NCBI GenBank assembly: GCA_002344055.1
Contig: DDTH01000018.1
Span: forward strand, 124,219 to 188,218
DNA: 64,000 nucleotides
Reading direction: 5' to 3'
Source of the DNA: Sphingomonadales bacterium UBA2369
GTDB lineage: Bacteria; Pseudomonadota; Alphaproteobacteria; Sphingomonadales; Sphingomonadaceae
Positions 16,959-25,884 of this stretch are shown in pieces. Numbering within the stretch: the stretch's first letter is position 1; every line of letters starts with the position of its first letter. Under the pieces are notes generated by a model that saw only the letters and a program-made list of their open reading frames with translations, searched no databases and was not told the origin of the DNA. Position numbers and translations under genes: made by a program.

Positions 16959-17156
16959 ATGATGAAGATCGCCGACATCGACGCGGCGGGACCGGACGGG
17001 CTGGCGCCGGTGCTCCACGCGTCACTGAAGCGCCTGGGCGAACTCGGCCGCGAAGGCGCCGTCGCACTGAAACGGCTGGTCGACGATGGCGACGCCGAGT
17101 TCGAAGAGGCGGCGGCGTGGATCGCCGACATCGCGGACGGCAAGGTCGACGACTGA
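16959..17156 (+). CDS. Small helical protein of the maintenance module, function unknown
   Basis: 65 residues (64 if the second of two adjacent ATGs is used). AAGGAG at 16949-16954 lies 4 or 7 bases before the two candidate ATGs. Acidic and Ala-rich, predicted helical (LHASLKRLGELGREGAVALKRLVDDGDAEFEEAAAWIADIADG). No family recognised. It is followed by the only textbook intrinsic terminator of the block. Confidence 0.7.
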   Translation: MMKIADIDAAGPDGLAPVLHASLKRLGELGREGAVALKRLVDDGDAEFEEAAAWIADIADGKVDD

Positions 17157-17196
17157 TCTTGGGGGCGTGGCCGGCGGCGACGCTGGGCGCGTGCTC

Positions 17197-17228
17197 GGGC
17201 GGCTCCGCAAGGAGCCGCCCCCTTTTTG
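17197..17228 (+). terminator. Rho-independent terminator
   Basis: Perfect 10-bp stem GGGCGGCTCC/GGAGCCGCCC with GCAA tetraloop (17197-17220) followed by CCTTTTTG. It ends the ardC-to-17156 gene group and separates it from the methyltransferase-helicase gene. Confidence 0.8.
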
Positions 17229-17320
17229 CTGGTGCGTCGCGAGCCGCAGCTGCGGCGCGCCGGCGCGGGGCGGCGATGAGAGGAAGAGGCAGGCCGGAAC
17301 GGGGTGAGCCGGCTGGATGA

Positions 17321-17355
17321 GAGAGCGTCGGCAGGCTCGCTCCCGCCACGCTCTC
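17321..17355 (+). repeat. Leader stem-loop of the methyltransferase-helicase gene
   Basis: GAGAGCG (17321-17327) pairs with CGCTCTC (17349-17355), enclosing a shorter GGC/GCC pairing. CCGAGGA follows as ribosome-binding site for the ATG at 17370. Analogous placement to the ardC and parB leaders, but a different internal structure. Confidence 0.4.
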
Positions 17356-17369
17356 CCGAGGACTGTCTC

Positions 17370-20300
17370 ATGCACTATCTTTCGCCCGCGGCCCGCCTCG
17401 CAGCGACCCCGCCCGCCAACGGCTTCGCAGCGACCGCCGACGCGCTGTTCGCCGTCGCCGAGGCGCTGCTTCCGATCCTCGAAGCCGGCCGCGCAGTCGA
17501 CACCGCCCATCTGCGCGAGGCCATGGAAGCCGCCTTCGGCGGCACCGACGCCGGCGGCGCGTGGGACTGGAAATCCGCCTACGACGCTTGCGAGGCCGCG
17601 CAAATCCTGTTCCTGCGCAAGCACGGACGGGCGATCTTCCGCAAATCCGCCGATCCACAAATCAGGCTTCGGCTCATCGAGCGCATCACCGCGCTCCTGC
17701 CTAGCCACACGCGGCGCTCGGAAGTCGGCCAGGCGCTGCAGCAATTCTCGACCCCGGCGGGGCTCGCCTATGTCGTCGCGGTCGCAGCAGGGGTCCGGCC
17801 GGGCGATGTCGCGCTCGAGCCCTCGGCCGGCACCGGGCTTCTCGCCATCCACGGCGAGATCATGGGCGCACGGCTTGTGCTCAACGAGCTGGCGGAAACG
17901 CGCGCGGCGTTGCTCGGCCGATTGTTCCCGGCCATCGCGGTGACCGGCTACGACGCCGCGCAGATCGACGACTATCTGGCCCCGGCTCACGCGCCGGATG
18001 TCGTTCTGATGAACCCGCCATTCTCGGCGGTGGCCCATGTCGATCGACGTATGAAGGATGCGGCGCTGCGCCATATCGCCTCGGCGCTCGCGCGCCTGAC
18101 CCCCGGCGGGCGGCTCGTGGCGATCACCGGCGCCGGCTTCGCGCCCGACGCGCCGGCGTGGGCCGAGGCTTTCGCCCAGCTCTCCGACCGCGGCCGCGTC
18201 CTCTTCTCGGCGGCCATCGACGGCCGGGTCTATGCGCGCCATGGGACCACGATGGAGACGCGCCTGACGGTGATCGAGCGCGGCGGCCGTCTTGACCTCC
18301 CGCCTTCGACCCTGCGCGGGATGGCGCCCGACCTCGCCACGCTGCTCGCCTGGGTGAGCGAGGACGTCCCGCCACGCGCGCCAACGCCGCCCGAGACGGG
18401 CGCTGCCGTTCAGGCCTCCGGCGCGGTCCGCGCGTCCGCTTCGCCGATGAGGAGCGTGGAGGCCATCGGCCCGACTGAGTCGGCGGAAACCTCGCCGCTC
18501 AATTACGCTTGCGTCGACTGGACTCCGCCTCAGGGCGAGCGACTGTCGGACGCGATCTATGAGCCGTTCGAGCTTCAGTCCCTCCGCATCCCGGGAGCCC
18601 AGCCGCATCCGACCAAGCTGGTCCAGTCAGCCGCGATGGCCTCGGTGCCACCGCCCAAACCCTCATACCGGCCGCGGCTCCCCGCGCGCCTGGTCGAGGA
18701 CGGCATCCTTTCCGAGGCTCAGCTCGAGGCGGTCATCTACGCAGGCGAAGCCCATGCGGGATTCCTCAGCGGCGCCTGGCGGGTCGACGACAGCTTTGAT
18801 GCGCTGACCGCCGTCGGCGAAGACGCCGAGGACGGCGTGTCCTTTCGGCGCGGCTGGTTCTGCGGCGACGGCACGGGCTGCGGCAAGGGCCGCGAAGTCG
18901 CAGGAGTCATTCTCGACAACTGGCTCCAGGGCCGACGCCGCGCGCTATGGATATCGCTCTCCGACAAGCTGCTGGAGGACGCCCAGCGCGACTGGCGCGC
19001 GCTCGGCCAAGAGCCGCTTCTCGTCACCCCGCTCGCTAGGTTCCGCCAGGGCACGCCGATCCGGCTCGACGCCGGCGTCCTCTTCACGACCTATGCGACG
19101 CTCCGTTCGCAGGAGCGGGGGGAGAAGGCGAGCCGCATCCAGCAGATCGTCGACTGGCTCGGCCGCGACTTCGACGGCGTGATCGTGTTCGACGAAGCCC
19201 ATGCCATGGCGAACGCGGCGGGCGGGCGCACAGAGCGCGGCGAACAGGCGGCCTCCCAACAGGGCCGCGCCGGGCTACGGCTTCAGCACGCGCTGCCCAA
19301 CGCCCGCATCATCTACGTCTCCGCGACTGGCGCGACCACGGTGCAGAACCTCGCTTATGCCGAGCGGCTCGGCCTTTGGCTCGGCGAGGACTTTCCCTTC
19401 TCGACGCGCCCGGAGTTCGTCGCGGCGATCGAGGACGGCGGCGTCGCCGCGATGGAGGTGGTGGCGCGCGACCTGAAAGCGCTAGGCCTCTACGCGGCGC
19501 GGTCGTTGTCGTTCGACGGCGTCGAATATGAGCTGCTCGAACACGCTCTGACGCCTGAGCAGGTCCGCATCTACGACGCCTATGCCGGGGCGTTCCAAGT
19601 CATTCACAACAACCTCGCCGCCGCGATGGAGGCGGCCAATATCACCGGCTCGGACGGAACGCTGAACGCCCAGGCCAAGTCGGCGGCGCGCTCGGCGTTC
19701 GAGAACGCCAAGCAGCGCTTCTTCAATCACCTCATCACCGCGATGCAGTGCCCGAGCGCCATCGCCAGCATCGAGCGCGACCTCGCCGAAGGCCACACCG
19801 CCGTGGTGCAGATCGTCTCGACCGGCGAAGCTCTGCAGGACCGCCGCCTCGCCGAGATTCCGACCGACGACTGGGGCGACGTTCAGGTCGACATCACGCC
19901 CCGCGAATATGTGCTCGACTACCTCGCGCACAGCTTCCCGGTGCAGCTTTACGAGCCCTACACCGACGCTTCGGGCGATGTCGCCTCTCGTCCGGTGTAT
20001 CGCGAGGGCCAGCCCGTAGAGTGCCGCGACGCCGTGCGCCGCCGCCAGGCGATGATCGAACGGCTCGCGGCGCTGCCGGCGGTTCCCGGCGCACTCGATC
20101 AGATCGTCCAGCATTTCGGGCCCGACGACGTCGCCGAGGTTACCGGCCGCTCGCGCCGCATTGTGCCCCGTCGCCGCGAGGACGGCTCACTGCGCTTCGC
20201 CGTCGAGACCCGGCCGGGGTCGGCCAACCTCGGCGAGACCCAGGCTTTCATGAATGACGACAAACGCATCCTCGTCTTCAGCGAGGCCGGCGGCACGGGC

Positions 20301-21710
20301 CGCAGCTACCACGCGGACCTTGGCGTCAAGAACCAGCGGCTGCGCATCCACTATCTGCTGGAGGCGGGCTGGAAGGCCGACGCCGCCATCCAGGGATTCG
20401 GGCGCACCAACCGCACCAATCAGAAGCAGCCGCCGCGCTTTCGGCCGGTCTCGACCAATGTGAAGGCGCAGCGCCGCTTCATCTCCACGATCGCCCGGCG
20501 GCTGGACACTCTCGGCGCGATCACGCGCGGCCAGCGCCAGACCGGCGGGCAGAATATGTTCCGGCCCGAGGACAATCTCGAATCCGACTATGCCCGCGAT
20601 GCGCTGCGCCAGCTCTACGTCCTGATCTATGGCGGCAAGGTCGAGGGCTGTCCGCTGCTGACCTTCGAGGCCGCCACCGGGCTGTCGCTATCCGACGAAA
20701 ACGGCCTGAAGGACGACCTGCCGCCGATCACCACCTTCCTTAACCGGATGCTGGCGCTGACCATCGCCATGCAGGACATCGTGTTCGCGGCGTTCGAAGA
20801 TCTCTTGGTCCGCCGGATTGAAGGTGCGGTCGCCAGCGGCACTTATGAAGTCGGGCTGGAAACGCTCCAGGCCGAGAGCTTCACCGTGGACGATCGCCGG
20901 ACGATCTACACCCATCCCGGCACCGGTGCGGAAACCCGGCTGCTGACGCTGACGCGCAAGGATCGCAACAATCCCCTCAGCCTCGACGACGCGATGGCGC
21001 TCGGCGGCGAGCCGAGGGCGCGGCTGCTGATCAACGCCAAATCGGGCCGAGCCGCCGTCGCCCTACCGACGCGCAGCCTGCTTCTTGAGGACGGCAGCGT
21101 CGAGCGGCGGGTCCGCCTTGTCCGTCCCATGGAACGGTCGAACATCGGGGCGGATGCGATGGCCGGATCGTATTGGGATGAGGCCCCGCCCGAGGCGTTC
21201 GCGCGGTCGTGGCGCGCCGAGCTGGCGACCATTCCCGAGTTCGTGACCTCGACGCTCCATGTCGTCGCCGGCCTGCTCCTGCCGATCTGGCGACGACTGC
21301 CGAACGAGTCGACGCGGGTCTACCGGCTCCAGACCGACGCAGGCGAGCGCATCGTCGGCCGCCGCGTCTCCCCGGCCTGGGTCGCCGCGACGCTCGGCGC
21401 CGACGCTCTGACCCTGACCCCAGAGGCGGCCTGGCCGCTGCTCGAGGCCGGCGACGCGGTGTTGCACCTCGCCGAGGGCCAGCGGCTCGAACGCGTCCGG
21501 GCGATGCAGGTCCATCGCATTGAGCTGATCGGCTTCAACGACCTCGCGGTCGAACGTCTGAAGGCGATCGGCTTGATCTCGGAGATCGTCTCGTGGAAGC
21601 TGCGGCTGTTCGTGCCGACGGGGGCCGCCGGCGCGGACGTGCTCGGCCGCCTGCTGGAACGCTATCCGCTCCAGCGCGTGGCCGAGCGCGCGGCCGCCAA
21701 GGCCGCCTGA
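17370..21710 (+). CDS. Strawberry-notch-type helicase fused to an N-terminal DNA methyltransferase domain
   Basis: 1,446 residues. The N-terminal part has SAM-binding and catalytic motifs of an N6-adenine methyltransferase: DVALEPSAGTGLLAIHG near residues 145-160 and NPPFSAVAH near 213. The middle is a superfamily-2 helicase of the strawberry-notch group: Walker A-like CGDGTGCGKGREV (about 499-511), VIVFDEAHAMANAA (about 604-617) and SATGATT. Its C-terminal helicase half contains AGGTGRSYHADLG and GFGRTNRTNQ, followed by a C-terminal domain. The enzyme could modify and remodel incoming or replicating element DNA. It starts after its own leader and is followed 17 bases later by the Toprim gene with AAGGAG. 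Confidence 0.88.
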   Translation: MHYLSPAARLAATPPANGFAATADALFAVAEALLPILEAGRAVDTAHLREAMEAAFGGTDAGGAWDWKSAYDACEAAQILFLRKHGRAIFRKSADPQIRLRLIERITALLPSHTRRSEVGQALQQFSTPAGLAYVVAVAAGVRPGDVALEPSAGTGLLAIHGEIMGARLVLNELAETRAALLGRLFPAIAVTGYDAAQIDDYLAPAHAPDVVLMNPPFSAVAHVDRRMKDAALRHIASALARLTPGGRLVAITGAGFAPDAPAWAEAFAQLSDRGRVLFSAAIDGRVYARHGTTMETRLTVIERGGRLDLPPSTLRGMAPDLATLLAWVSEDVPPRAPTPPETGAAVQASGAVRASASPMRSVEAIGPTESAETSPLNYACVDWTPPQGERLSDAIYEPFELQSLRIPGAQPHPTKLVQSAAMASVPPPKPSYRPRLPARLVEDGILSEAQLEAVIYAGEAHAGFLSGAWRVDDSFDALTAVGEDAEDGVSFRRGWFCGDGTGCGKGREVAGVILDNWLQGRRRALWISLSDKLLEDAQRDWRALGQEPLLVTPLARFRQGTPIRLDAGVLFTTYATLRSQERGEKASRIQQIVDWLGRDFDGVIVFDEAHAMANAAGGRTERGEQAASQQGRAGLRLQHALPNARIIYVSATGATTVQNLAYAERLGLWLGEDFPFSTRPEFVAAIEDGGVAAMEVVARDLKALGLYAARSLSFDGVEYELLEHALTPEQVRIYDAYAGAFQVIHNNLAAAMEAANITGSDGTLNAQAKSAARSAFENAKQRFFNHLITAMQCPSAIASIERDLAEGHTAVVQIVSTGEALQDRRLAEIPTDDWGDVQVDITPREYVLDYLAHSFPVQLYEPYTDASGDVASRPVYREGQPVECRDAVRRRQAMIERLAALPAVPGALDQIVQHFGPDDVAEVTGRSRRIVPRRREDGSLRFAVETRPGSANLGETQAFMNDDKRILVFSEAGGTGRSYHADLGVKNQRLRIHYLLEAGWKADAAIQGFGRTNRTNQKQPPRFRPVSTNVKAQRRFISTIARRLDTLGAITRGQRQTGGQNMFRPEDNLESDYARDALRQLYVLIYGGKVEGCPLLTFEAATGLSLSDENGLKDDLPPITTFLNRMLALTIAMQDIVFAAFEDLLVRRIEGAVASGTYEVGLETLQAESFTVDDRRTIYTHPGTGAETRLLTLTRKDRNNPLSLDDAMALGGEPRARLLINAKSGRAAVALPTRSLLLEDGSVERRVRLVRPMERSNIGADAMAGSYWDEAPPEAFARSWRAELATIPEFVTSTLHVVAGLLLPIWRRLPNESTRVYRLQTDAGERIVGRRVSPAWVAATLGADALTLTPEAAWPLLEAGDAVLHLAEGQRLERVRAMQVHRIELIGFNDLAVERLKAIGLISEIVSWKLRLFVPTGAAGADVLGRLLERYPLQRVAERAAAKAA

Positions 21711-21727
21711 CGAAGGAGCGGCCCGAC

Positions 21728-22777
21728 ATGGAAAAGCCTGCAACCGCCATCGCGCGACGGCTCGCCGACCGAGCCGAGGACGTCTGCCGCCGCTACCTCT
21801 CCAAGGGGCGGCGGGAGGGCAACTACTGGATGGTCGGCGACGTGCAGAACACGCCCGGACGAAGCCTCTACGTGCGCTTGACCGGTTCGGACGAGGGCCG
21901 TGGCCGCGCGGGAAAATGGACCGACGCGCAGAGCGGCGATCATGGCGACCTGCTCGACATCATCGGCAGTGCGATCGGCTCGCGCACCATGACCGAGACG
22001 CTCGACGAAGCCCGTCGCTTCCTCAGCTTGCCACCGCCGCCGGTCGAGGAGCGGTCACCACGACCGCGCGGAAAAGTCCCCGCCGGCACACCGGAAGCGG
22101 CGCAGCGCCTGTTCGCTGCCTCGCGGCCGATCGCCGGGACCGTCGTGGAAGCGTGCTTACGCAAACGCGCCATTACGCCGATACGCGGATGCGACGCGCT
22201 GCGCTTCCATCCCCGCTGCTGGTATCGGCTGTCAGAAGACGACGCGCCCGCCACGCGGACGGCCTGGCCGGCGATGATCGCCGCCGTGACCGACCTCGAA
22301 GGCGCCCTCACCGGCGTCCACCGCACCTGGTTCGATCCCGCCACGTTGGAGAAGGCGCCCGTCGCCTATCCGCGCCGGGCCATGGGCCACCTCCTCGGCA
22401 ACGGCGTCCGGCTCGGGCCGGCGGCCGACGTCATGATCTTCGGCGAAGGGCTGGAGACCATGCTCTCGCTGCGCAATGCGACGCCGGCCCTGTCGATGAT
22501 CGCCGGGCTTTCCGCCGCGCACCTCGCCGCCACCCTGTTTCCGCCGGGCCTGGCCCGGCTCTATGTCGCGCGCGACGACGATCCCGCCGGGGACGAGGCG
22601 GTGGCGACGCTGGCCGAACGGGCGGCCGCGTCCTCGGTCGACCTCCGCGTGCTGGAGCCGAGGCATGACGACTTCAACGGCGATCTCGTTCGGCTCGGCC
22701 TCGACCGGCTAAGAACCCATCTGCGGCCGCAGCTTCATCCGTCCGACCGGCTGAGGTTCCTGAGCGCTCTCGGCTGA
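21728..22777 (+). CDS. Toprim-domain protein, primase-like (ICE maintenance)
   Basis: 349 residues. The N-terminus (AEDVCRRYLSKGRREGNYWMVGDVQNTPG) and ADQSGDHGDLLDII-like segment match the zinc-finger-free DUF7146/primase-helicase leader found on mobile elements. A Toprim fold lies at the C-terminus: MIFGEGLETMLSLRN carries the conserved glutamate (about residue 240) and RLYVARDDDPAGDEA the DxD aspartates (about 275-290). Likely acts in priming or DNA processing of the element. No signal peptide. Directly downstream of the helicase gene. Confidence 0.8.
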   Translation: MEKPATAIARRLADRAEDVCRRYLSKGRREGNYWMVGDVQNTPGRSLYVRLTGSDEGRGRAGKWTDAQSGDHGDLLDIIGSAIGSRTMTETLDEARRFLSLPPPPVEERSPRPRGKVPAGTPEAAQRLFAASRPIAGTVVEACLRKRAITPIRGCDALRFHPRCWYRLSEDDAPATRTAWPAMIAAVTDLEGALTGVHRTWFDPATLEKAPVAYPRRAMGHLLGNGVRLGPAADVMIFGEGLETMLSLRNATPALSMIAGLSAAHLAATLFPPGLARLYVARDDDPAGDEAVATLAERAAASSVDLRVLEPRHDDFNGDLVRLGLDRLRTHLRPQLHPSDRLRFLSALG

Positions 22778-23130
22778 GCCGGGAAGGCGCGCGGATTGCC
22801 GCGGGTTGCGTCGGTCGGGCGTGCGCCGGGTCGCGGGCATGCCCAGTTCGGTGGGGGACCGCGCCGCGGGCCTTCTTCAGAGGGCGACAGGACGGGAAGC
22901 GGGCCGGCCGCGCAACGGCTGCGGCGGCTATTTTCCGCCGCGCGGGCCTCTGGCCCCGCGCTTTGCATCGCGAAGCAAAATAGCCGCCTTTCGCCGTCCT
23001 CCGCTGACGCTTCGGCCCCGCCGGCGCTAGGCGCCGGAACGCTTCGCTCGGGGTGCGCGGCCGGACCGCTCCCCGTCTCTCCGTCGCCACGAAGGCCGCG
23101 AGGGCGCGGTCAACCGACGAGGGCGAAGCC
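22778..23130. other. 353-base interval without a gene, with a long inverted repeat
   Basis: No supported ORF. It holds GGCGGCTATTTT (22923-22934) and its exact complement AAAATAGCCGCC (22977-22988), separated by 42 bases that themselves contain GCGCGGG/CCCGCGC (22940-22961) and GCTTTGC/GCGAAGC-like pairing. The second part contains the phrase TCCTCCGCTG..GCTTCGG, which recurs in the intervals at 33.7 and 35.2 kb. Confidence 0.5.
22923..22988. repeat. 66-bp structured inverted repeat
   Basis: Perfect 12-bp arms GGCGGCTATTTT/AAAATAGCCGCC with an internal hairpin. The A/T-rich arm ends in a very GC-rich region stand out. It could be an RNA structure, a protein-binding site or an origin-like element; the sequence does not decide. 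Confidence 0.5.
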
Positions 23131-24072
23131 ATGACCGACGCGATCTACTCCCAGGACGACGAACCCGAACACGAGGAATCGCCGCTCTCCCACCTCCTCC
23201 AAGAGCTCGAGCTTTACGGCCGCCGGCCGTTCGAGGATGAAGCCGATCCCCGGCCGCTCCCGGAAGGCCGGTTGGTCGAGGCGGCCGCCGCCGACACCTT
23301 TGACGCCATGGGCGCCTGCCTCGGCGACACCCGGCTGGAACCCGACCTCGAAGACCTGCTCTGGGGCTTCACCAACGTCTTCCACCGCGCCGGCGAACGG
23401 ATCGAGCGCGATCTCGACGCCAACGAGCTGGCGCAAAAGCGCCTGCAGCGCGAACAGGATGGCTCGGAGGTTCGCTCGGTCGAGCTGGAGAAGGCGATCG
23501 GCGAAGGGCGCACGATGATCGAGCGCCGCGACGCAATGGAGGCGTTCCGCGAGGCCTTCGCCGACCAATTTCGCGCCGCCTTCCGCAAGCCCTGGACGCC
23601 GCGCTCGGGATCGCGGGTGAACCGAAAGGCCCTGACCGCCGCGATGGTCGACAGCCGCGACTTCATCAACGCACGCCGCTGGGCCGACAAGCAGGTGCTC
23701 GTCCCCCCAGGGGAACGCATCTATGTCTCGGGCGGGGCCGACTACAACGACTATAATCGCATCTGGTCCGTGCTCGACAGCGTGCGCGCCAAGCGCCCCC
23801 AACTCGTGCTGATGCATGGCGGCGCGAAGTCCGGCGCGGAGCTGATCGCCTCACGCTGGGCGACCAACCGCGGCGTGCCGCAGGTCAAGTTCGAGCCCGA
23901 CTTTTCCAAGCACGGCAAAGCGGCCGCACCGTTCAAGCGCAACGACCTCGTTCTGGCTCAGACCCCGGCGGGCGTGATCGTCTTTCCCGGCGGAGGCATT
24001 CAGGACAACCTCTTCGACAAGGCGCGCCAGATGGGCATCCGCTGCTGGGATTTGCGAGCCCGTCCCGGTTGA
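23131..24072 (+). CDS. DUF2493 (SLOG-like) domain protein
   Basis: 313 residues. The N-terminal two thirds are acidic and helical. The C-terminal DUF2493 domain begins near residue 195 with ERIYVSGGADYNDYNRIWSVLD and continues LMHGGAKSGAELIASRWATNRGV, the Rossmann-like nucleotide-binding pattern of the SLOG superfamily. Function unknown; the family is common on plasmids and ICEs near primase and ParB genes. ATG at 23131 chosen; in-frame sequence upstream has no coding appearance. Last gene of the left maintenance module. Confidence 0.8.
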   Translation: MTDAIYSQDDEPEHEESPLSHLLQELELYGRRPFEDEADPRPLPEGRLVEAAAADTFDAMGACLGDTRLEPDLEDLLWGFTNVFHRAGERIERDLDANELAQKRLQREQDGSEVRSVELEKAIGEGRTMIERRDAMEAFREAFADQFRAAFRKPWTPRSGSRVNRKALTAAMVDSRDFINARRWADKQVLVPPGERIYVSGGADYNDYNRIWSVLDSVRAKRPQLVLMHGGAKSGAELIASRWATNRGVPQVKFEPDFSKHGKAAAPFKRNDLVLAQTPAGVIVFPGGGIQDNLFDKARQMGIRCWDLRARPG

Positions 24073-24280
24073 ATGCGGGCACTCACATCGATATGGAGAA
24101 GAATCTCCATTACGTCGCTTGAGAGGGGTAAATGCACCTGCCGTTCACCGGAAAATGTCAGCGCGGCGCATTAGGGTTCGAATGCGCTACTCCCCCGCTT
24201 TTCGCGGTCAGTTGCTTGTGGAGAGCCTCGAGTGCGTTTTCGGCCACGGCTAAGATCATTGCCGGCGGTTTTCCCTCCAA

Positions 24281-25018
24281 ATGACCTCGAGGCCTGGCCG
24301 CAAAATCGCGGTAACTGGAGCGGGCCGTGGATTGGGGCGAGCCGTAGCAATGATGGCGGCGCGAAGAGGCTGGGTGCCAATCTTGTTGGGGCGCTCAGTG
24401 GCCGACCTGGAGAGGGTGGCGCAAGATATACGACAAGCTGGTCTGTCCGCCTCCGATCCTGTGGAGTGCGATCTCTCTAATCTAGACTCGATAGCAGCCG
24501 CATCTGCTGAGATCACCCGTGAGCATCCGGACTTGGACGCGCTGGTACACAATGGCTGCACATGGCTTGCTGGCCAACTCGACACCCATACCGACGCTGA
24601 GATCGAGTTTGTTATCACCTCCGCCCTGACCGGAACGATTGCCCTTACGCGATGTCTATTGCCGTTTCTCAGGGCGCGACCCTATGCAGACATCCACACC
24701 GTGGTTTCCATGTCCGGGCTCCGATACGCGCCTCTCCTTGGCGCTTCGGCAGCATTCATGGCGGCCAAGGCCGGTCAGGATGGTTTTACCCTCGGGCTCG
24801 TTCAGGAGCTGCGCGAAACAGATGTACGGGTCACAGCCACCTATCCTGGCCTCATCAGCGAAGAGATGCTGATAGACGATAATCGTTCAGCGACGCAGAA
24901 ATCCCTCTCCGTTGACGATGTCGCCGACGCGGTTCTTTACGCGATTTCCGCGCCTCCACACGTTGCATTTCGTCAGATCGTCATTGAGCGATCGCGCTCG
25001 GACTTTCTTAGACCTTAG
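24281..25018 (+). CDS. SDR-family oxidoreductase with a Tyr-to-Phe change in the active site
   Basis: 245 residues. The cofactor motif TGAGRGLG is at residues 11-18, followed later by VHNG (usual NNAG position) and a serine in SMSGLRY. The catalytic Y-x3-K is replaced by F-M-A-A-K (ASAAFMAAKAG), so the normal proton-donor tyrosine is missing. The final segment (VDDVADAVLYAISAPPHVAFRQIVIE) is typical of classical SDRs. The gene and its 208-base upstream interval look less GC-rich than their neighbours. Isolated cargo between the maintenance module and the repair island. Confidence 0.8.
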   Translation: MTSRPGRKIAVTGAGRGLGRAVAMMAARRGWVPILLGRSVADLERVAQDIRQAGLSASDPVECDLSNLDSIAAASAEITREHPDLDALVHNGCTWLAGQLDTHTDAEIEFVITSALTGTIALTRCLLPFLRARPYADIHTVVSMSGLRYAPLLGASAAFMAAKAGQDGFTLGLVQELRETDVRVTATYPGLISEEMLIDDNRSATQKSLSVDDVADAVLYAISAPPHVAFRQIVIERSRSDFLRP

Positions 25019-25129
25019 TCGCTAAACGGCGCTGGAGGTTTTGCGCGCGCCCCCCGGCTAGAGGGTGGCCTTGCCGTTCACTGTCCTTATAGACGACATT
25101 CTCTAGAACGCCTGTTTGGATTGAACGCC

Positions 25130-25807
25130 ATGCGCATCAACATTCCCGTCACGCCCGAGTTGGAGGCCTACATCGACGAGGTTGGCTACCGGGAGCATCC
25201 AGTTCTTTCAGCGTGCAGGGCGGAAGCTCAAACACGGGGCGCGATGTCGGTCATGCAAATTGCGCCCGAGCAAGGCGCCTTGCTCCAGATGCTTGTTGAA
25301 CTGACGGGCGCTCGACGCGTCCTGGAGCTTGGCACATTCACCGGCTACAGTGCGCTGGCGATGGCCCTAGCGCTGGGCGACGACGGCCAGATCGTCACCA
25401 TCGATAACGACGGGGACATCCTGCAGGTCGCTCTTGCCTATTGGGCGGAGGCCGGCGTCACTCAAAAGATCGACGCGCGGCGAGGCGACGCCCTCGACGC
25501 GCTGGACGTCCTGCAGCGCGATGGCGCACAGTTTGATCTCGTTTTCATTGATGCCGACAAGCCGAACTACCCGGCCTATCTGGAACGCGCCATCAACCTG
25601 GTCCGCATAGGCGGCCTGATCGTGATTGACGACACTCTCATCCACGGGCGTGTCGTGACAGGCCCTCTGGCTGGCGATCCAAGTTATGTCCAGCCTGCGG
25701 TCGACGCCATGCGTGAGGTGAACCGTCGCCTCCGAGACGATGATCGGCTGACGATCGCCATGCTGCCGTCTCATGATGGCATGACCTTGGCGAGGCGGCG
25801 TCGGTAG
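25130..25807 (+). CDS. SAM-dependent O-methyltransferase (CCoAMT-like class I)
   Basis: 225 residues, matching the small bacterial COMT family: SVMQIAPEQGALLQMLVELTGARRVLELGTFTGYSALAMA carries motif I, then TIDND, DLVFIDADKPNYP (metal/SAM region) and GGLIVIDDTLIHGRV. The ATG at 25130 was chosen; an in-frame TTG lies nine bases upstream. Substrate unknown. Cargo beside the SDR; the 111-base gap between them has no clear shared signal. Confidence 0.88.
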   Translation: MRINIPVTPELEAYIDEVGYREHPVLSACRAEAQTRGAMSVMQIAPEQGALLQMLVELTGARRVLELGTFTGYSALAMALALGDDGQIVTIDNDGDILQVALAYWAEAGVTQKIDARRGDALDALDVLQRDGAQFDLVFIDADKPNYPAYLERAINLVRIGGLIVIDDTLIHGRVVTGPLAGDPSYVQPAVDAMREVNRRLRDDDRLTIAMLPSHDGMTLARRRR

Positions 25808-25884
25808 CCGAAATCCCGCCAGCCGCTGTTTAGCGACCCGGCAGTCTTTCCATGACCCCCACCTCAATGCATGGGAAGGGTTTC

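Noticed and set aside
24173..24185. GGGTTCGAATGCGC resembling a tRNA T-loop, possible 3' half of tRNA-Arg
   Set aside because: The flanks do not form a T-stem or an acceptor stem complementary to GCACCCA, and no CCA-type end is present.
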